This document shows, in pieces, positions 1-8,816 of a DNA stretch of 35,356 nucleotides; position 1 is the stretch's first letter, and each line of letters begins with the position of its first letter. Made by a program: the position numbers and the translations under genes. This stretch comes from JAICLV01 sp036380925 (GTDB taxonomy: Bacteria > Actinomycetota > Actinomycetes > Acidothermales > Acidothermaceae): contig DASVDW010000024.1 of NCBI GenBank assembly GCA_036380925.1, forward strand, positions 1 to 35,356, written 5' to 3'. The notes under the pieces are model-generated. The model saw only the letters and a list, made by a program, of their open reading frames with translations. It had not been told where the DNA came from and searched no databases.

Positions 1-152
1 GCGGTGGCGCTGACGTTTGGCACGCCCGACGGGGAGTTACGTGCGCTGTGCGGCACCGGTCCGGATGACCCGGCGCAGCCTGCGACCAGCACCGCGGTCG
101 CGGCCAGCGCGCACAAACCCGACAGCACGACCCTGGCACGCCCCCCCATCAC
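1..152 (-). CDS. Lipoprotein, N-terminal part (cut by left edge)
   Basis: This open frame starts at GTG 152 (or ATG 149) and runs off the left edge after about 50 codons. GGAGG at 161-165 lies 8 nt before the GTG. The translation has a basic N-terminus, a hydrophobic stretch and a lipobox LVAGC with Cys at about residue 26, followed by a Ser/Gly/Pro-rich linker. It is therefore an exported, lipid-anchored protein. It lies 79 bases downstream of the second ABC ATPase on the same strand and probably belongs to that transporter operon, as an extracytoplasmic partner or a substrate. The functional domain lies outside the window, so no function can be named. Confidence 0.72.
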   Translation of the reverse strand, partial: MMGGRARVVLSGLCALAATAVLVAGCAGSSGPVPHSARNSPSGVPNVSAT

Positions 153-231
153 CGGGCTCACCTCCGCCCCTTGGACGCGCACCACCGAGTCTAGGTTCCG
201 GCTCGGGCTCCTCAGCCAAGTCGGACCCGGA

Positions 232-915
232 TCACCCTTCGTGCAGTTCGCCGTCCGTCATGGTGAGAATGCGGTCGGCGTAGTCGAGGCCGGCGGGGTC
301 GTGGGTCGCGACCACCACGATCGCGCCCAGCTCCGCCGCCGACCGCAAAGCCGCGAACACCGCCGCTCCGTGGTCCGCGTCTTGGTGCGTCGACGGCTCG
401 TCAGCCAGCACGATCGGTTGCCGCAAGACCAGAGCGCGGGCTACCGCCACCCGTTGCTGCTCCCCCAACGACAACTCCGCCGACATCGAGGATTTCAGCT
501 TCTCGATGTCGAGGCTGTTCATCACCGAGCGGGGGTAGCCGTCCCCGGCGTCCGGAGAAGTCGGCAGTTTCGCCAGCCGCGCCGGCAGCATCACGTTCTC
601 CTGCGCCGTCAGGTCGGTCATCAGCCCGAGTGACTGCGGCACGATTCCCATCCGCGACCAGTCAAGGTCCGACGGCGCGTGCGTCCCATTTGAGTCGACC
701 ACGGCGACGGTCCCGGTGTCGAGCCGCTCCCAGCCCGCGAGCACCAGCAGCAACGTCGATTTGCCAGAACCAGACGGGCCGCGCAACGCGACGAACTCGC
801 CGCCGCGCAGCTCGAGGTCGATGTCGCGCAGCGCGTGCACCTGCTCGTCGCCGCGCACGAAGGTGCGGCTGCCGCCCGTGATCCGCAATGCGGTCGTGAG
901 AACGGATTCCGTCAT
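232..915 (-). CDS. ABC transporter ATP-binding protein (MacB/LolD type)
   Basis: A 227-aa nucleotide-binding subunit that would power an FtsX-type (type VII, MacB/LolCDE-like) transporter. Visible motifs are Walker A GPSGSGKST (46-54), a Q-loop at IVPQS (91-95), signature LSLGEQQR (148-155) and Walker B IVLADEP (168-174). The signature has Leu where LSGGQ has its first Gly, and the D-loop reads STHQDA rather than SALD, so it is a slightly divergent ATPase. Its ATG overlaps the stop codon of the preceding ATPase gene by four bases, so the two are translationally coupled. Family knowledge puts such systems in lipoprotein, peptide or cell-wall handling by mechanotransmission. The substrate is unknown. 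Confidence 0.93.
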   Translation of the reverse strand: MTESVLTTALRITGGSRTFVRGDEQVHALRDIDLELRGGEFVALRGPSGSGKSTLLLVLAGWERLDTGTVAVVDSNGTHAPSDLDWSRMGIVPQSLGLMTDLTAQENVMLPARLAKLPTSPDAGDGYPRSVMNSLDIEKLKSSMSAELSLGEQQRVAVARALVLRQPIVLADEPSTHQDADHGAAVFAALRSAAELGAIVVVATHDPAGLDYADRILTMTDGELHEG

Positions 916-1610
916 GCGCTCTCCACCCGCCCGTGAGCGATTCGGACGACGCGGTCGGCCGCCTCGATGACCGCCGGATCGTGCGAGCTCGCCACGACGG
1001 TGAGCCCCCGCCGCGCCAGCGCCACCAACGCCTCCAACACGCGAGCGCCCGCCACATGGTCGAGCGCCGCGGTGGGCTCGTCGGCCACCAGCAACTGCGG
1101 CCCGCCGGCGACGGCGAAAGCGAACGCCAACCGCTGTTGCTCCCCGCCCGACAACTGCACGGGCCGATGCGTGATGCGCTCGGCCAGGCCGAGAAACTCC
1201 AGCGTGTCGAGTGCGGTGGCTTTTGCGTCGTCCGAACGAAGTTTGCCGCCTAGTTGGACGTGTGAGCGCGCGTCGAGGTAGTCGAGCAAGTTGTCGGCCG
1301 GCTGCTGGAACATGTAGCCGATGTGCCTGCGCCGTAACGCGCGGCGCTGCCGTGAACTCGCCCGTGTGACGTCGCGGCCGTTGAAACCGACGAGCCCTTC
1401 TTGCGGCCTGTCGAGTAACGCAGCCACCCGAAGCAGCGTCGACTTTCCGCTGCCCGACGGACCGGCCACCACGGTGAACAACCCTGCTTCGAACCGCGCG
1501 CTTACGCCGTCAAGCGCCCGCACTCCCCCGGTCGCGCCCGAATACGTGCGCACCACGTCGGTCAACTCGACTGTCGCCGGCTGCTCCGCCAGCGCAAGGT
1601 CAAGCGTCAC
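912..1610 (-). CDS. ABC transporter ATP-binding protein (MacB/LolD type)
   Basis: A 232-aa ATPase, the first of two nucleotide-binding subunits. Walker A GPSGSGKST is at 50-58, signature LSGGEQQR at 153-160 and Walker B LLVADEP at 173-179, all canonical. I chose GTG 1610 rather than an upstream in-frame ATG at 1682. The GTG has GGAGG 6-10 nt before it, and the longer start would lie deep inside the permease gene and add an Arg-rich tail unlike the family. The gene overlaps the permease stop by 11 bases. Having two separate ATPases beside one large permease suggests a heterodimeric ATPase pair. Confidence 0.93.
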   Translation of the reverse strand: MTLDLALAEQPATVELTDVVRTYSGATGGVRALDGVSARFEAGLFTVVAGPSGSGKSTLLRVAALLDRPQEGLVGFNGRDVTRASSRQRRALRRRHIGYMFQQPADNLLDYLDARSHVQLGGKLRSDDAKATALDTLEFLGLAERITHRPVQLSGGEQQRLAFAFAVAGGPQLLVADEPTAALDHVAGARVLEALVALARRGLTVVASSHDPAVIEAADRVVRIAHGRVESA

Positions 1611-4299
1611 GCAGCACCTCCGCTGGTTTCGCCCGCTCGCTGGAGAAATGCGCCGCCATCGACGCGATGACCAACACGACAAGGACGACGATCACGTCGA
1701 CCACCACCGCCGCCAACGGCCACGCGAGCACGGTCGAGGGCGGGATGCCAGGGTCGACGTTGAACCGCGAGCGCAGCGCCTGCGTCGCGACGACCGCGAA
1801 CGCGACTCCGACGGCGACGCCCACCATCATCGTCACCGCGAGTTCGATGACGATGGAGCCGAGATGCGCCGCCTTGCTCAGGCCCATTCGCCGGGTGAGC
1901 ACAAGCGCCAGCCGACGGCTTCGCGCCCGCGCGTCGAGATAAAGCAGCAGCGCGCCCGCCGCGACTGTCGCGGCCAACGTCACGAGCGCGGACAAGAAGG
2001 AGAACGTGTACGACACGGGTTGCACGTACGAGCCGTCGGTGACGTTGTCGGCGACGCCGACGTGTCCGTGCGAGATGCCGGCCGCGTCAAGGGCTGCTTC
2101 GGCGGTGTCCGGGTCTCCGCGGATCCAGAACTCGTAAGTGCCACGCGCGCCGTACCGCTCCAGCGCGGTCAGGTTGACGAACATCACCGGGTAGCCGGCC
2201 TGCGCGCCGGGCAGCAACTTCGGCGTGGCGACGACGTTCACCGGGATGCTGACCTCGGAACTGCCCTCGATGAAACGCAACGTCGAATCGGCCGGCGCCG
2301 GCCCGGAGATGATGGCGCGCAACGGCTTGCCGGGTCCGTCGTCGGTGAGCTGCCGCACGAGGTCGCGCACCGAAGGCCCCGGGATGGCGTCGTCCCAGAA
2401 AACGTTGCGGGCGAAGTCGTCTGGTGTGACGCCGACCAGGCTCACGAGCTCGTCGTTCAGCGCCGGATGGTCGCGGCGGAGCACCAGCGACGCGTTCCCC
2501 TCCAAGCTCGGCGGCACCGCGGCCGGGCCCGACAAGTCGATGACAACGTCGGCGCCGATGAGCAGGTGGTTCTGGTCGTCGAGGGTGCGGTGAACGGACG
2601 CGTTGACCGTCGCGCCGTAGATGCCGACGGCGGTGGGCAACGCGACCGCGCCGATCAGCAGCGCGCACGCCGTCGGCATGCCGGTGATGCGCCGCCACGC
2701 GAGCCAGCCGACGTTCGGCAATCGGTCGCCTCGAGCTCGCACCCGGCGCAGGATCAGCACGGCGAGCCGCCCGCACAACGCCGTCGCGGCAAGGAAACCG
2801 AGCAGCGGCACGATGAGCACCTCGGGATCGATCCGCGCCACGGCGCCGCCCAGGGTGTCGGTGGCCAGGGCGCCGCTCGACGCGGCCGTCGCGACGACGA
2901 CCGCCGCGACGCCGGGTACGGCGACGTCCCAAGGGAATCGACGCAGCCACAACCTGCGCGGCGCCGACATCCGCTCCCGCGCCGCGCAGCGCGCTGTCGC
3001 GACGACGGCGAGGCAAACCAAGCCGACCAGTGTCGCGACGCCGGTGAACACGATCGCCTGCCTCGTGGCGCGCGCGGAGATGACGTGGCTTGGCCCGAGC
3101 ACGCGCACCAAAAGGCCGCCCAGGAAATATCCTCCGACCGCGCCGACAACCATCGGCGTGACAGATTCCAAAATCGCCTTCACACCCAACGCGGCCGGCG
3201 ACACACCGTGCGCGAGCAGGACGTCGACCTCCCGCCTGCGACGTTCGAACCAAAAGCTCGCCGAGCCGCCGACGAGCAGCAGCGCGACCGCGATCGCCGC
3301 CACCGTGATCGGCAGGATCGTCGACGGCAGCACGTCGGAGACGAACTGCGCCCGCTTTGCGGCGAGGTTGAAGCGGGCTTGGGTGAGCTCGCGAGTCTGA
3401 TTCTCAATCAGCCCGTCGATCTGCGTGCTGGGAAATTCCTGTTGGAATGCGGTCGCGCGGGCGTCGGCGATTGTCTGTGGCAGGGAGTTCGCGAGCTCGT
3501 TGAGCCGCCGGTTGAGCGTTGTCGCCTCGTCGACGTCCAGCCCGTCGGGGTCGATCCCCCAACTCGTCGTGTCGGTCAGGTCGACCTTCAGCGCGGCGCC
3601 GAGCCGGCCGGCGGTCTGCGTGTCGACCAGCAGAAGCGGGAAGCGCGGCGCATTCCCGGTCGCGTAGATCACGCTCAGGTCGTCGCACCAAAACGGTCCG
3701 GCGACGATCTGCTGCAGATCGCGGTATGTGCCCGCGACCGGGAGCGAAACTGGAGCCACCCCTTGGGTGTCGCTCGTGATCGAGATGGTGTCGCCGGGCG
3801 CCGCGTGAATCGCCGCGGCTGAGGTGTCGGCCAACCACACTCCGGGCGACGCTTTCGAGCCGGACATGACCTGGACGTTGTCGAGCGCGCCGTCTTTCGC
3901 CATCACCGTCACGTACGCCGGGCCGGAGCCGCCCGGTTTGGTGACCGCCAGATGAAACGAGTACAGCTCGCGCGCGGGCGGACGCAGGTGTGCCGGCGCG
4001 CCGACGGTCTGAGGGCGCAGGGTCGTGTGCAGCTCCAGCATCTGCTGTGCGAGCGGGTCGGGCCCGCTGGCGAAGCCGTGGAACAGGTCGAGCGAGGTCG
4101 ACGTCAGGCCGCCACGTTGCTGGCAGCCCTTCGCGAGCTGACCGGCGAGAGTCGCGTCGGTGGCGGACGACACGAACAACGGGCCGGACGCCGCAGCGGC
4201 GGCGAGCACGCCCGCCGCGACCGCCAACACCACCGCCACCGAGCGCCGCCGCCACAGCAGCAGCGGAGCGCGCCGCCAAGGCGCGAGCGACAGCATCAC
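1600..4299 (-). CDS. FtsX-like ABC transporter permease, two FtsX units
   Basis: An 899-aa membrane protein. After a basic N-terminus there is one helix (about 21-43), a large extracytoplasmic region (about 44-320) and a helix group at about 323-440 containing the first FtsX-like unit. Further helices follow at about 453-516 and 537-560, then a second extracytoplasmic region, and a final helix group (about 763-890) ending in AEVLRDA, the usual cytoplasmic tail of FtsX/MacB permeases. It carries both permease halves in one chain, so it likely works as a monomer with the two downstream ATPases. The start is GTG 4299 or ATG 4296, with GGAGG at 4312-4316. Confidence 0.9.
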   Translation of the reverse strand: MMLSLAPWRRAPLLLWRRRSVAVVLAVAAGVLAAAAASGPLFVSSATDATLAGQLAKGCQQRGGLTSTSLDLFHGFASGPDPLAQQMLELHTTLRPQTVGAPAHLRPPARELYSFHLAVTKPGGSGPAYVTVMAKDGALDNVQVMSGSKASPGVWLADTSAAAIHAAPGDTISITSDTQGVAPVSLPVAGTYRDLQQIVAGPFWCDDLSVIYATGNAPRFPLLLVDTQTAGRLGAALKVDLTDTTSWGIDPDGLDVDEATTLNRRLNELANSLPQTIADARATAFQQEFPSTQIDGLIENQTRELTQARFNLAAKRAQFVSDVLPSTILPITVAAIAVALLLVGGSASFWFERRRREVDVLLAHGVSPAALGVKAILESVTPMVVGAVGGYFLGGLLVRVLGPSHVISARATRQAIVFTGVATLVGLVCLAVVATARCAARERMSAPRRLWLRRFPWDVAVPGVAAVVVATAASSGALATDTLGGAVARIDPEVLIVPLLGFLAATALCGRLAVLILRRVRARGDRLPNVGWLAWRRITGMPTACALLIGAVALPTAVGIYGATVNASVHRTLDDQNHLLIGADVVIDLSGPAAVPPSLEGNASLVLRRDHPALNDELVSLVGVTPDDFARNVFWDDAIPGPSVRDLVRQLTDDGPGKPLRAIISGPAPADSTLRFIEGSSEVSIPVNVVATPKLLPGAQAGYPVMFVNLTALERYGARGTYEFWIRGDPDTAEAALDAAGISHGHVGVADNVTDGSYVQPVSYTFSFLSALVTLAATVAAGALLLYLDARARSRRLALVLTRRMGLSKAAHLGSIVIELAVTMMVGVAVGVAFAVVATQALRSRFNVDPGIPPSTVLAWPLAAVVVDVIVVLVVLVIASMAAHFSSERAKPAEVLRDA

Positions 4300-4382
4300 C
4301 GGTGCAGACCACCTCCGCCGGCTGTCGTCGCGCGGTTGGTCGAAGGGTGCGTCGTCACCCGGTTAACTATGCCAACGCAGCT

Positions 4383-4409
4383 AGTCGGATTCGTCGATTT
4401 CACCCGACT
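4383..4409 (-). terminator. Weak hairpin after the diguanylate cyclase gene
   Basis: Arms AGTCGG and CCGACT, 6 bp, enclose a 15-nt loop and begin 12 nt after the cyclase stop codon. No U-tract follows. It could end the cyclase transcript before the ABC operon, but the stem is short. Confidence 0.3.
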
Positions 4410-4421
4410 TTTCAACCAGTT

Positions 4422-5300
4422 TTAGGCGTCAGCGCTGGTGCGGGTCGGCCTTCGCGACTTCATCTTGTACATCTCGGCGTCGGCTCGGGTGAGCACGCGC
4501 GCCGGCTCGACGCCGGGGGCGAGCACCGCCTCGCCGACCGACATGCCGACCGTCGCGGCGACTCCGCCCGGAAGGATCATGGGCTGCTCGATCGCGCGCA
4601 ACAGCCGGCGGCCGAGCCCCTCGAAGCTGGCCTCCGGCGAGGGCGGCACCACGATGACGAACTCGTCGCCGCCGAGGCGCGCCACGAAGTCCTCGCCGCG
4701 CACCGTCCGTCGCAGCCGCCGGGCGGTCTGCACCAAGACGGCGTCGCCAGCCGCGTGACCGAGCGTGTCGTTGACCGACTTGAAGCCGTTGAGATCGCAA
4801 AAGACGACGGAGGCGCCGGTGCCCGCCATCGCCGTCAGATGCTCCAGCAACCCGGCCCGGTTGGGCAGGCCGGTGAGATCGTCGGTGGTCGCGCGGGCCC
4901 TCAGGTCCTCCACCTCGTCACGGGTCGCCGTGATGTCGACGCCGACGCACGCGATCACGCACGGGTCTGCACTGACCCTGGTGATGGACCACGCGACGCC
5001 TCGTGACCCGCCGGGTTTGGCGGCGGCGAGGGTGTGCTCTTGAGTCGACGCGACGCCGCGGGCCGCGTCACGCAGCGCCTGCCGGAAGTCGGGGACGTGG
5101 CGGGCGGCGACCAGCAGCGCCGCGTCCTCCCCCACGAAGCCGCCCACATCGGCGCCCGGCAACGCGCGGGCCATCGCGTCGTTGACCGCGATGAGCCGCT
5201 GCTGGTCGTCCACCAGCAGCATCATCGCCTGGCTCTGAGCGAAGATCGCGGCGACGCTCGCTGCCATCTCAGGCGTCGTGGTCGGCAGTGACACGCCCAC
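4422..5300 (-). CDS. PAS-GGDEF diguanylate cyclase
   Basis: A 292-aa protein that would make cyclic di-GMP from two GTP. Residues about 12-125 look like a PAS sensor domain, a short helical linker follows, and the GGDEF domain covers about 138-285 with an intact GGDEF at 210-214. RGED at 201-204, five residues before GGDEF, matches the RxxD inhibitory I-site, so product inhibition is expected. No EAL or HD-GYP domain and no transmembrane segment is seen, so it should be cytosolic. The GTG start has AGGAGG 8 nt upstream. It points the same way as the ABC operon 122 bases downstream, but a link is not shown. Confidence 0.93.
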   Translation of the reverse strand: MGVSLPTTTPEMAASVAAIFAQSQAMMLLVDDQQRLIAVNDAMARALPGADVGGFVGEDAALLVAARHVPDFRQALRDAARGVASTQEHTLAAAKPGGSRGVAWSITRVSADPCVIACVGVDITATRDEVEDLRARATTDDLTGLPNRAGLLEHLTAMAGTGASVVFCDLNGFKSVNDTLGHAAGDAVLVQTARRLRRTVRGEDFVARLGGDEFVIVVPPSPEASFEGLGRRLLRAIEQPMILPGGVAATVGMSVGEAVLAPGVEPARVLTRADAEMYKMKSRRPTRTSADA

Positions 5301-5434
5301 GCTGCGGACCTCCTGCCGTCCTTGTCACTCGTGTGCACTAATCGGCGGGTCGATCGCGCGCTCAACGAATTCGCCCAGGCAACGTTGTCGCGGCGCCGTC
5401 ACGATTTACTTGCTAATGCATGGTCGCTGGCTGA

Positions 5435-5440
5435 TACCGT
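5435..5440 (+). promoter_or_regulatory. -10 box TACCGT for a leaderless CGNR gene
   Basis: TACCGT ends exactly 6 nt before GTG 5447, so the start codon would itself be the transcription start. No Shine-Dalgarno sequence lies in between. A possible -35 box TTGCTA is at 5410-5415 with a long 19-nt spacer. Confidence 0.6.
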
Positions 5441-5446
5441 TAGACG

Positions 5447-6019
5447 GTGCCCGCGAGGATCTTGGCGCCGCTCGTCGGCGAGCCGCTGCCGCTCGACTTC
5501 GTGAACACTCGTCCGTTGCGGGCCCGCGGCGTGGACGCGCCCGCCGACCAGTTCGGCACGGTTGCTGGATTGCAGCAGTGGCTGTCAATGGAGTCGGACC
5601 GGCTTCCGCACGCCGCGGTGACCGAGCCGTTGCGGGTTGCGGTGATCGAGCTGCGCGCGCAGGTGGGCGCCGCTCTCGACGCCGTCGTCGAGGGAGCTGC
5701 GCCGCCGCGGCGCGCGCTCGACGCGTTGAACGACGCGCTGCGCCGGGCGCCGGCCCACTCGCAGTTGCAGTGGGGCGCCGCCAAGGGCTACCTCGAACTC
5801 GTGCGGGTGGCCGACGGCGGCGCCGCGCTGCTCGCGTCCCTCGCCGAGTCGGCGGCCGAGTACCTCGCCAGCGACCTGCTCGCCAAGACTCGGCGCTGCG
5901 AGGCTCCCGATTGCGACCTGCTGTTCTCGCAGACGCACCCGCGTCGTCGCTGGTGTTCGCCGACCGTGTGCGGCAATCGAACCCGCGTCGCGCGTTATTA
6001 CGACCGCCACAAGAACTGA
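5447..6019 (+). CDS. CGNR zinc-finger protein with ABATE domain
   Basis: A 190-aa protein. Residues 1-145 fit the ABATE (putative stress-induced regulator) domain and the C-terminus has the CGNR zinc finger. Cys151, Cys156, Cys170 and Cys175 are the likely zinc ligands, the last opening the diagnostic CGNR motif. The tail is basic (RTRVARYYDRHKN), which suits nucleic-acid binding. Members are annotated as putative transcription factors; the ligand and targets are unknown. It diverges from the cyclase gene and begins directly at a predicted transcription start, so translation would be leaderless. Confidence 0.9.
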   Translation: MPARILAPLVGEPLPLDFVNTRPLRARGVDAPADQFGTVAGLQQWLSMESDRLPHAAVTEPLRVAVIELRAQVGAALDAVVEGAAPPRRALDALNDALRRAPAHSQLQWGAAKGYLELVRVADGGAALLASLAESAAEYLASDLLAKTRRCEAPDCDLLFSQTHPRRRWCSPTVCGNRTRVARYYDRHKN

Positions 6020-6053
6020 GCTCGGTATCACGAGCGTCACCAGAACTAACCGC

Positions 6054-6059
6054 TACCGT
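6054..6059 (+). promoter_or_regulatory. -10 box TACCGT for a leaderless DUF1345 gene
   Basis: The hexamer and its spacing are identical to those before the upstream CGNR gene: TACCGT, 6 nt, GTG 6066. The gene therefore has its own promoter 46 bases after the CGNR stop codon. No clear -35 box is seen. Confidence 0.58.
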
Positions 6060-6065
6060 CTGATC

Positions 6066-6761
6066 GTGGCCCAGCCGAACCGTGCGAAACGGACCGCCCC
6101 CGACCGGCCGTTTGACGAGGAGAGCGCCGAGCGCGGCACGTCGAGCCGGCCGCGACTGCTCGTCGCCATCGGGCTCGGCGTGGTCGGCGCGGTCTTGATG
6201 GGGTTGTTCGGCGATTGGTCGTTCGCCGCCCTTGTCGGGTGGGATGTCGTGGCGGTCGTGCTCGTCGTCGCCACCTGGGCCAAGGTCTGGCCAATGGACG
6301 GCGAGCGGACCGCGCGGCACGCCGTCCGTGAGGAGCCGGGCCGGGCGATCACCGACTTGCTGCTGGTCGGCGCGAGCGTGGCGAGCCTCGTCGGCGTCGG
6401 GTTCGTCGTCGTGGCCGGCGGAAACGCCCGCGGCGCCAGCGCCGGCCTGCTCGTCGCTCTCGCGGTGGTCACCGTGGTCTTGTCGTGGAGCGTCGTGCAC
6501 ACGACATTCGCCCTTCGCTATGCGCAGATCTACTACAGCGGCCCCGACGGCGGTGTGAGGTTCAACAACGACGAGCCGCCGCAGTACTCCGACTTCGCCT
6601 ATGTCGCCTTCACGATCGGCATGACCTTCCAGGTCTCCGACACCGCCTTGACGTCGGGCGTGATGCGACGAGTCGCGCTCCGGCAATCGTTGCTGTCGTA
6701 CCTGTTCGGCGTCGTCATCATCGCCGTGATGATCAACATGATCGCCGGCCTATCGAACTAG
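6066..6761 (+). CDS. DUF1345 family membrane protein
   Basis: A 231-aa integral membrane protein of unknown function. After a hydrophilic, charged N-terminus (1-30), hydrophobic segments lie at about 31-50, 53-72, 97-118, 124-147, 175-195 and 208-228. The family-typical stretch YSDFAYVAFTIGMTFQVSDT is present at 174-193, which is why I assign DUF1345. It follows the CGNR gene on the same strand but appears to have its own leaderless promoter. It converges on the aldolase gene with 68 bases between them. Confidence 0.88.
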   Translation: MAQPNRAKRTAPDRPFDEESAERGTSSRPRLLVAIGLGVVGAVLMGLFGDWSFAALVGWDVVAVVLVVATWAKVWPMDGERTARHAVREEPGRAITDLLLVGASVASLVGVGFVVVAGGNARGASAGLLVALAVVTVVLSWSVVHTTFALRYAQIYYSGPDGGVRFNNDEPPQYSDFAYVAFTIGMTFQVSDTALTSGVMRRVALRQSLLSYLFGVVIIAVMINMIAGLSN

Positions 6762-6829
6762 CGCCGACGTCTCAGCCGCGTAGCGCCGTGCGAGAACCCC
6801 CGTGATGCAGCAAAGACAAGCGCTCGAGT

Positions 6830-7492
6830 TCACACCGGCCGTCCCTCGCGCCCGACCCGGACAGCGTCGAGCAGCCGTTTTGCGCGAGTGGCTAGCGCAC
6901 GCAGGTCGCCGTCGTCGCGCAACGCGTCGCCGAACAGCGGGCTGCCCATGCCGACCGCGACCGCGCCCGCGTCGAGGTAGCGCGGCACTTCGTCGATCGT
7001 GACACCGCCGGTGGGGATCAGCGGGATGCCGGGCAACGGCGCCCGCACATCGCGCAGGTATTGCGGCCCGACCGTCGACGCCGGGAACACCTTCACCGCC
7101 GCGGCGCCAGCCAGCCACGACGCGACGATCTCAGACGGTGTGAGCGCTCCCGGCAACACGGGAATCCCTTGCGCAGAGGCGAATTCGACGACCTCAGGGA
7201 CCGCGCTCGGCGCCACGATGAACTTCGCACCGGCGCCGATGCACTCGCGCGCCTGCTGCGTGGTCAGCACCGTGCCTGCGCCCACGCAGGCCGACTCCCC
7301 CAGCAACTCGACCAGCACCGCGATGTTGTCGATGGCGCTGGGCATCGTCAACGTCAATTCGAGGCAGCTGATCCCAGCGTCGACCAACGTCTCGACCGCT
7401 GTCACCACCTTGTGTGCCGACGACGCGCGGGCGATCGCGACCACCCCGGTCGAGGTGAGTTGCGCGGGCAGCTGCGGACGGTCGGGCATCAC
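6830..7492 (-). CDS. eda: KDPG/KHG-type 2-keto-3-deoxy acid aldolase
   Basis: A 220-aa class I aldolase that splits 2-keto-3-deoxy-6-phosphogluconate or 4-hydroxy-2-oxoglutarate into pyruvate and an aldehyde. The TIM-barrel motifs are intact: Glu45 in LELTLT, GAGTVLT (71-77), KFIVAPS (90-96), the Schiff-base Lys134 in VKVFPAS, and the phosphate-binding PTGGV. The start is GTG 7492 or ATG 7489. It begins 12 bases after the stop of the PLP ammonia-lyase gene, so the two form an operon. The partner gene suggests the substrate may be a keto acid released by deamination of an amino sugar acid or hydroxyamino acid. That is inference. Confidence 0.92.
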   Translation of the reverse strand: MMPDRPQLPAQLTSTGVVAIARASSAHKVVTAVETLVDAGISCLELTLTMPSAIDNIAVLVELLGESACVGAGTVLTTQQARECIGAGAKFIVAPSAVPEVVEFASAQGIPVLPGALTPSEIVASWLAGAAAVKVFPASTVGPQYLRDVRAPLPGIPLIPTGGVTIDEVPRYLDAGAVAVGMGSPLFGDALRDDGDLRALATRAKRLLDAVRVGREGRPV

Positions 7493-7504
7493 GTCGTCCA
7501 GACA

Positions 7505-8737
7505 CTAGAAGTAGAGGCGCACACAGTCGACCACCCTTCGTTCGTCGTCGAGCAATGGGACCAGTCGCCAGTCGTCGAGGGCGGTGCACGGATGCGAGAT
7601 CCCGAGGCAGACGAGGTCGCCGACGTCGAGCGGCGTGTCGTCGGCGACCGTCAAGAAGGCGTGCTGGTCGTTGAGCTTGGCGACCTCGCCGGCGAGCGCG
7701 CTCAACCCACCGCGCGCGTCGCGGCGTAGCAGCGGCACCGGCAGGCCGGAGTCGAACGACACGTCGCGGCGGCCCGCGCCGAGCAGCGCGAGGCCCGGAT
7801 CCGGCCGCGACAACACCTGGCACCACACCTCGATCGCCGGCCGCAACGAGCCGGCGAGCGACGACGTGCGCGCGTACAAGCCGTCGTCGTGCGTGATGTA
7901 CGAGCCGGCGCGCAACACCGCCCGCACCGGCCGAGAAGCGTTGATCGGACGACGCAAGGCGTCGGTCACCACATCGACGTGGCCGCTGCCGCCGCAGGTC
8001 AGCACGAACTCGTCCGCGGCATCGTCGAGGAGCCGCTCGGCGTCGAGAGTCTGCAGCAGCGTGCCGAGGCCAGCTGTGAAGATCCCCACCGCTTCAAGGG
8101 TTTCGCGGTCTCGGTTGTGGCCGAACGGTCCCTCGTAACCGGCCACCCCGACGAGTGACAGCGCGGGCAGCTCGCGCACCTTCGCGGCCACCGCTCGCGC
8201 CGCGCCGTCCGACCGCGCACCGGTGCGACCGCCGGGCACGCCGCGCTCGACGAGCACCCGCACCGGCCGAGGTGCGCCGCGCGCCGCGCGGTCGAGGATC
8301 GTCGCGCCCTCGACCGAGTCGACGTAGCAGTAGAAGTCGAACGCCGGGTCGCGCAGCTCGCCCGCGAGCCAGCCGACGAAGGCGGCGTCGACCAGCTCAT
8401 TCGCGAGCAGGATTCGGCGCACACCGAACGCCCGGTACGCGCGCACCTGCCACGGCGTGGCGGCGGTCATCGCCCACGCGCCGGCGGTGAGCTGCCGTTC
8501 GAACAGTGCGGGCGCCATCGTGGTTTTCCCGTGTGGGGCAAGGGAAATGCCATGGTCGGCGCACCACGAGGCCAGCACGCTCACGTTGTGGTCGATCGCG
8601 GACTCGCGCAGTGCGAGGACCGGCCAGCTGAAGCCCGCGTCGAACAGCGACGGTTTGGCAGCGACGAATTCGGCGATGGTGGTGTCGACCGCCGGGAAAC
8701 CCTTGCACCGCCAATCGACCAGATCGTCGCGTTCCAT
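7505..8737 (-). CDS. PLP-dependent amino acid deaminase (DSD1/D-threonine aldolase-like)
   Basis: A fold-type III (alanine-racemase-like) PLP enzyme of 410 aa. The N-terminal barrel carries the PLP lysine in HGKTTMAP (Lys71 from the chosen start). The C-terminal beta domain contains GISHPCTALDDW, whose His and Cys match the zinc ligands of D-serine dehydratase and 3-hydroxyaspartate dehydratase. Such enzymes remove ammonia from D-hydroxyamino acids or relatives such as D-glucosaminate. I chose ATG 8737 because homologues start shortly before the DWRCKGFP region. GTG 8776 would add 13 residues. It is co-directional with the aldolase 12 bases downstream. The exact substrate cannot be read from the sequence. 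Confidence 0.85.
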   Translation of the reverse strand: MERDDLVDWRCKGFPAVDTTIAEFVAAKPSLFDAGFSWPVLALRESAIDHNVSVLASWCADHGISLAPHGKTTMAPALFERQLTAGAWAMTAATPWQVRAYRAFGVRRILLANELVDAAFVGWLAGELRDPAFDFYCYVDSVEGATILDRAARGAPRPVRVLVERGVPGGRTGARSDGAARAVAAKVRELPALSLVGVAGYEGPFGHNRDRETLEAVGIFTAGLGTLLQTLDAERLLDDAADEFVLTCGGSGHVDVVTDALRRPINASRPVRAVLRAGSYITHDDGLYARTSSLAGSLRPAIEVWCQVLSRPDPGLALLGAGRRDVSFDSGLPVPLLRRDARGGLSALAGEVAKLNDQHAFLTVADDTPLDVGDLVCLGISHPCTALDDWRLVPLLDDERRVVDCVRLYF

Positions 8738-8816
8738 AGGCCGCCATTGTGCAACGGGTCGCGTGAGGTTGGTCACGACGGCTCAGCCGCGGCGTCGTCC
8801 GGCCGATGAATTGACC

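Noticed and set aside
1321..3822. 833-codon plus-strand open frame
   Set aside because: It lies antisense to the FtsX permease, is Arg/Asp/His-rich without any motif, and is the usual shadow frame of a high-GC gene.
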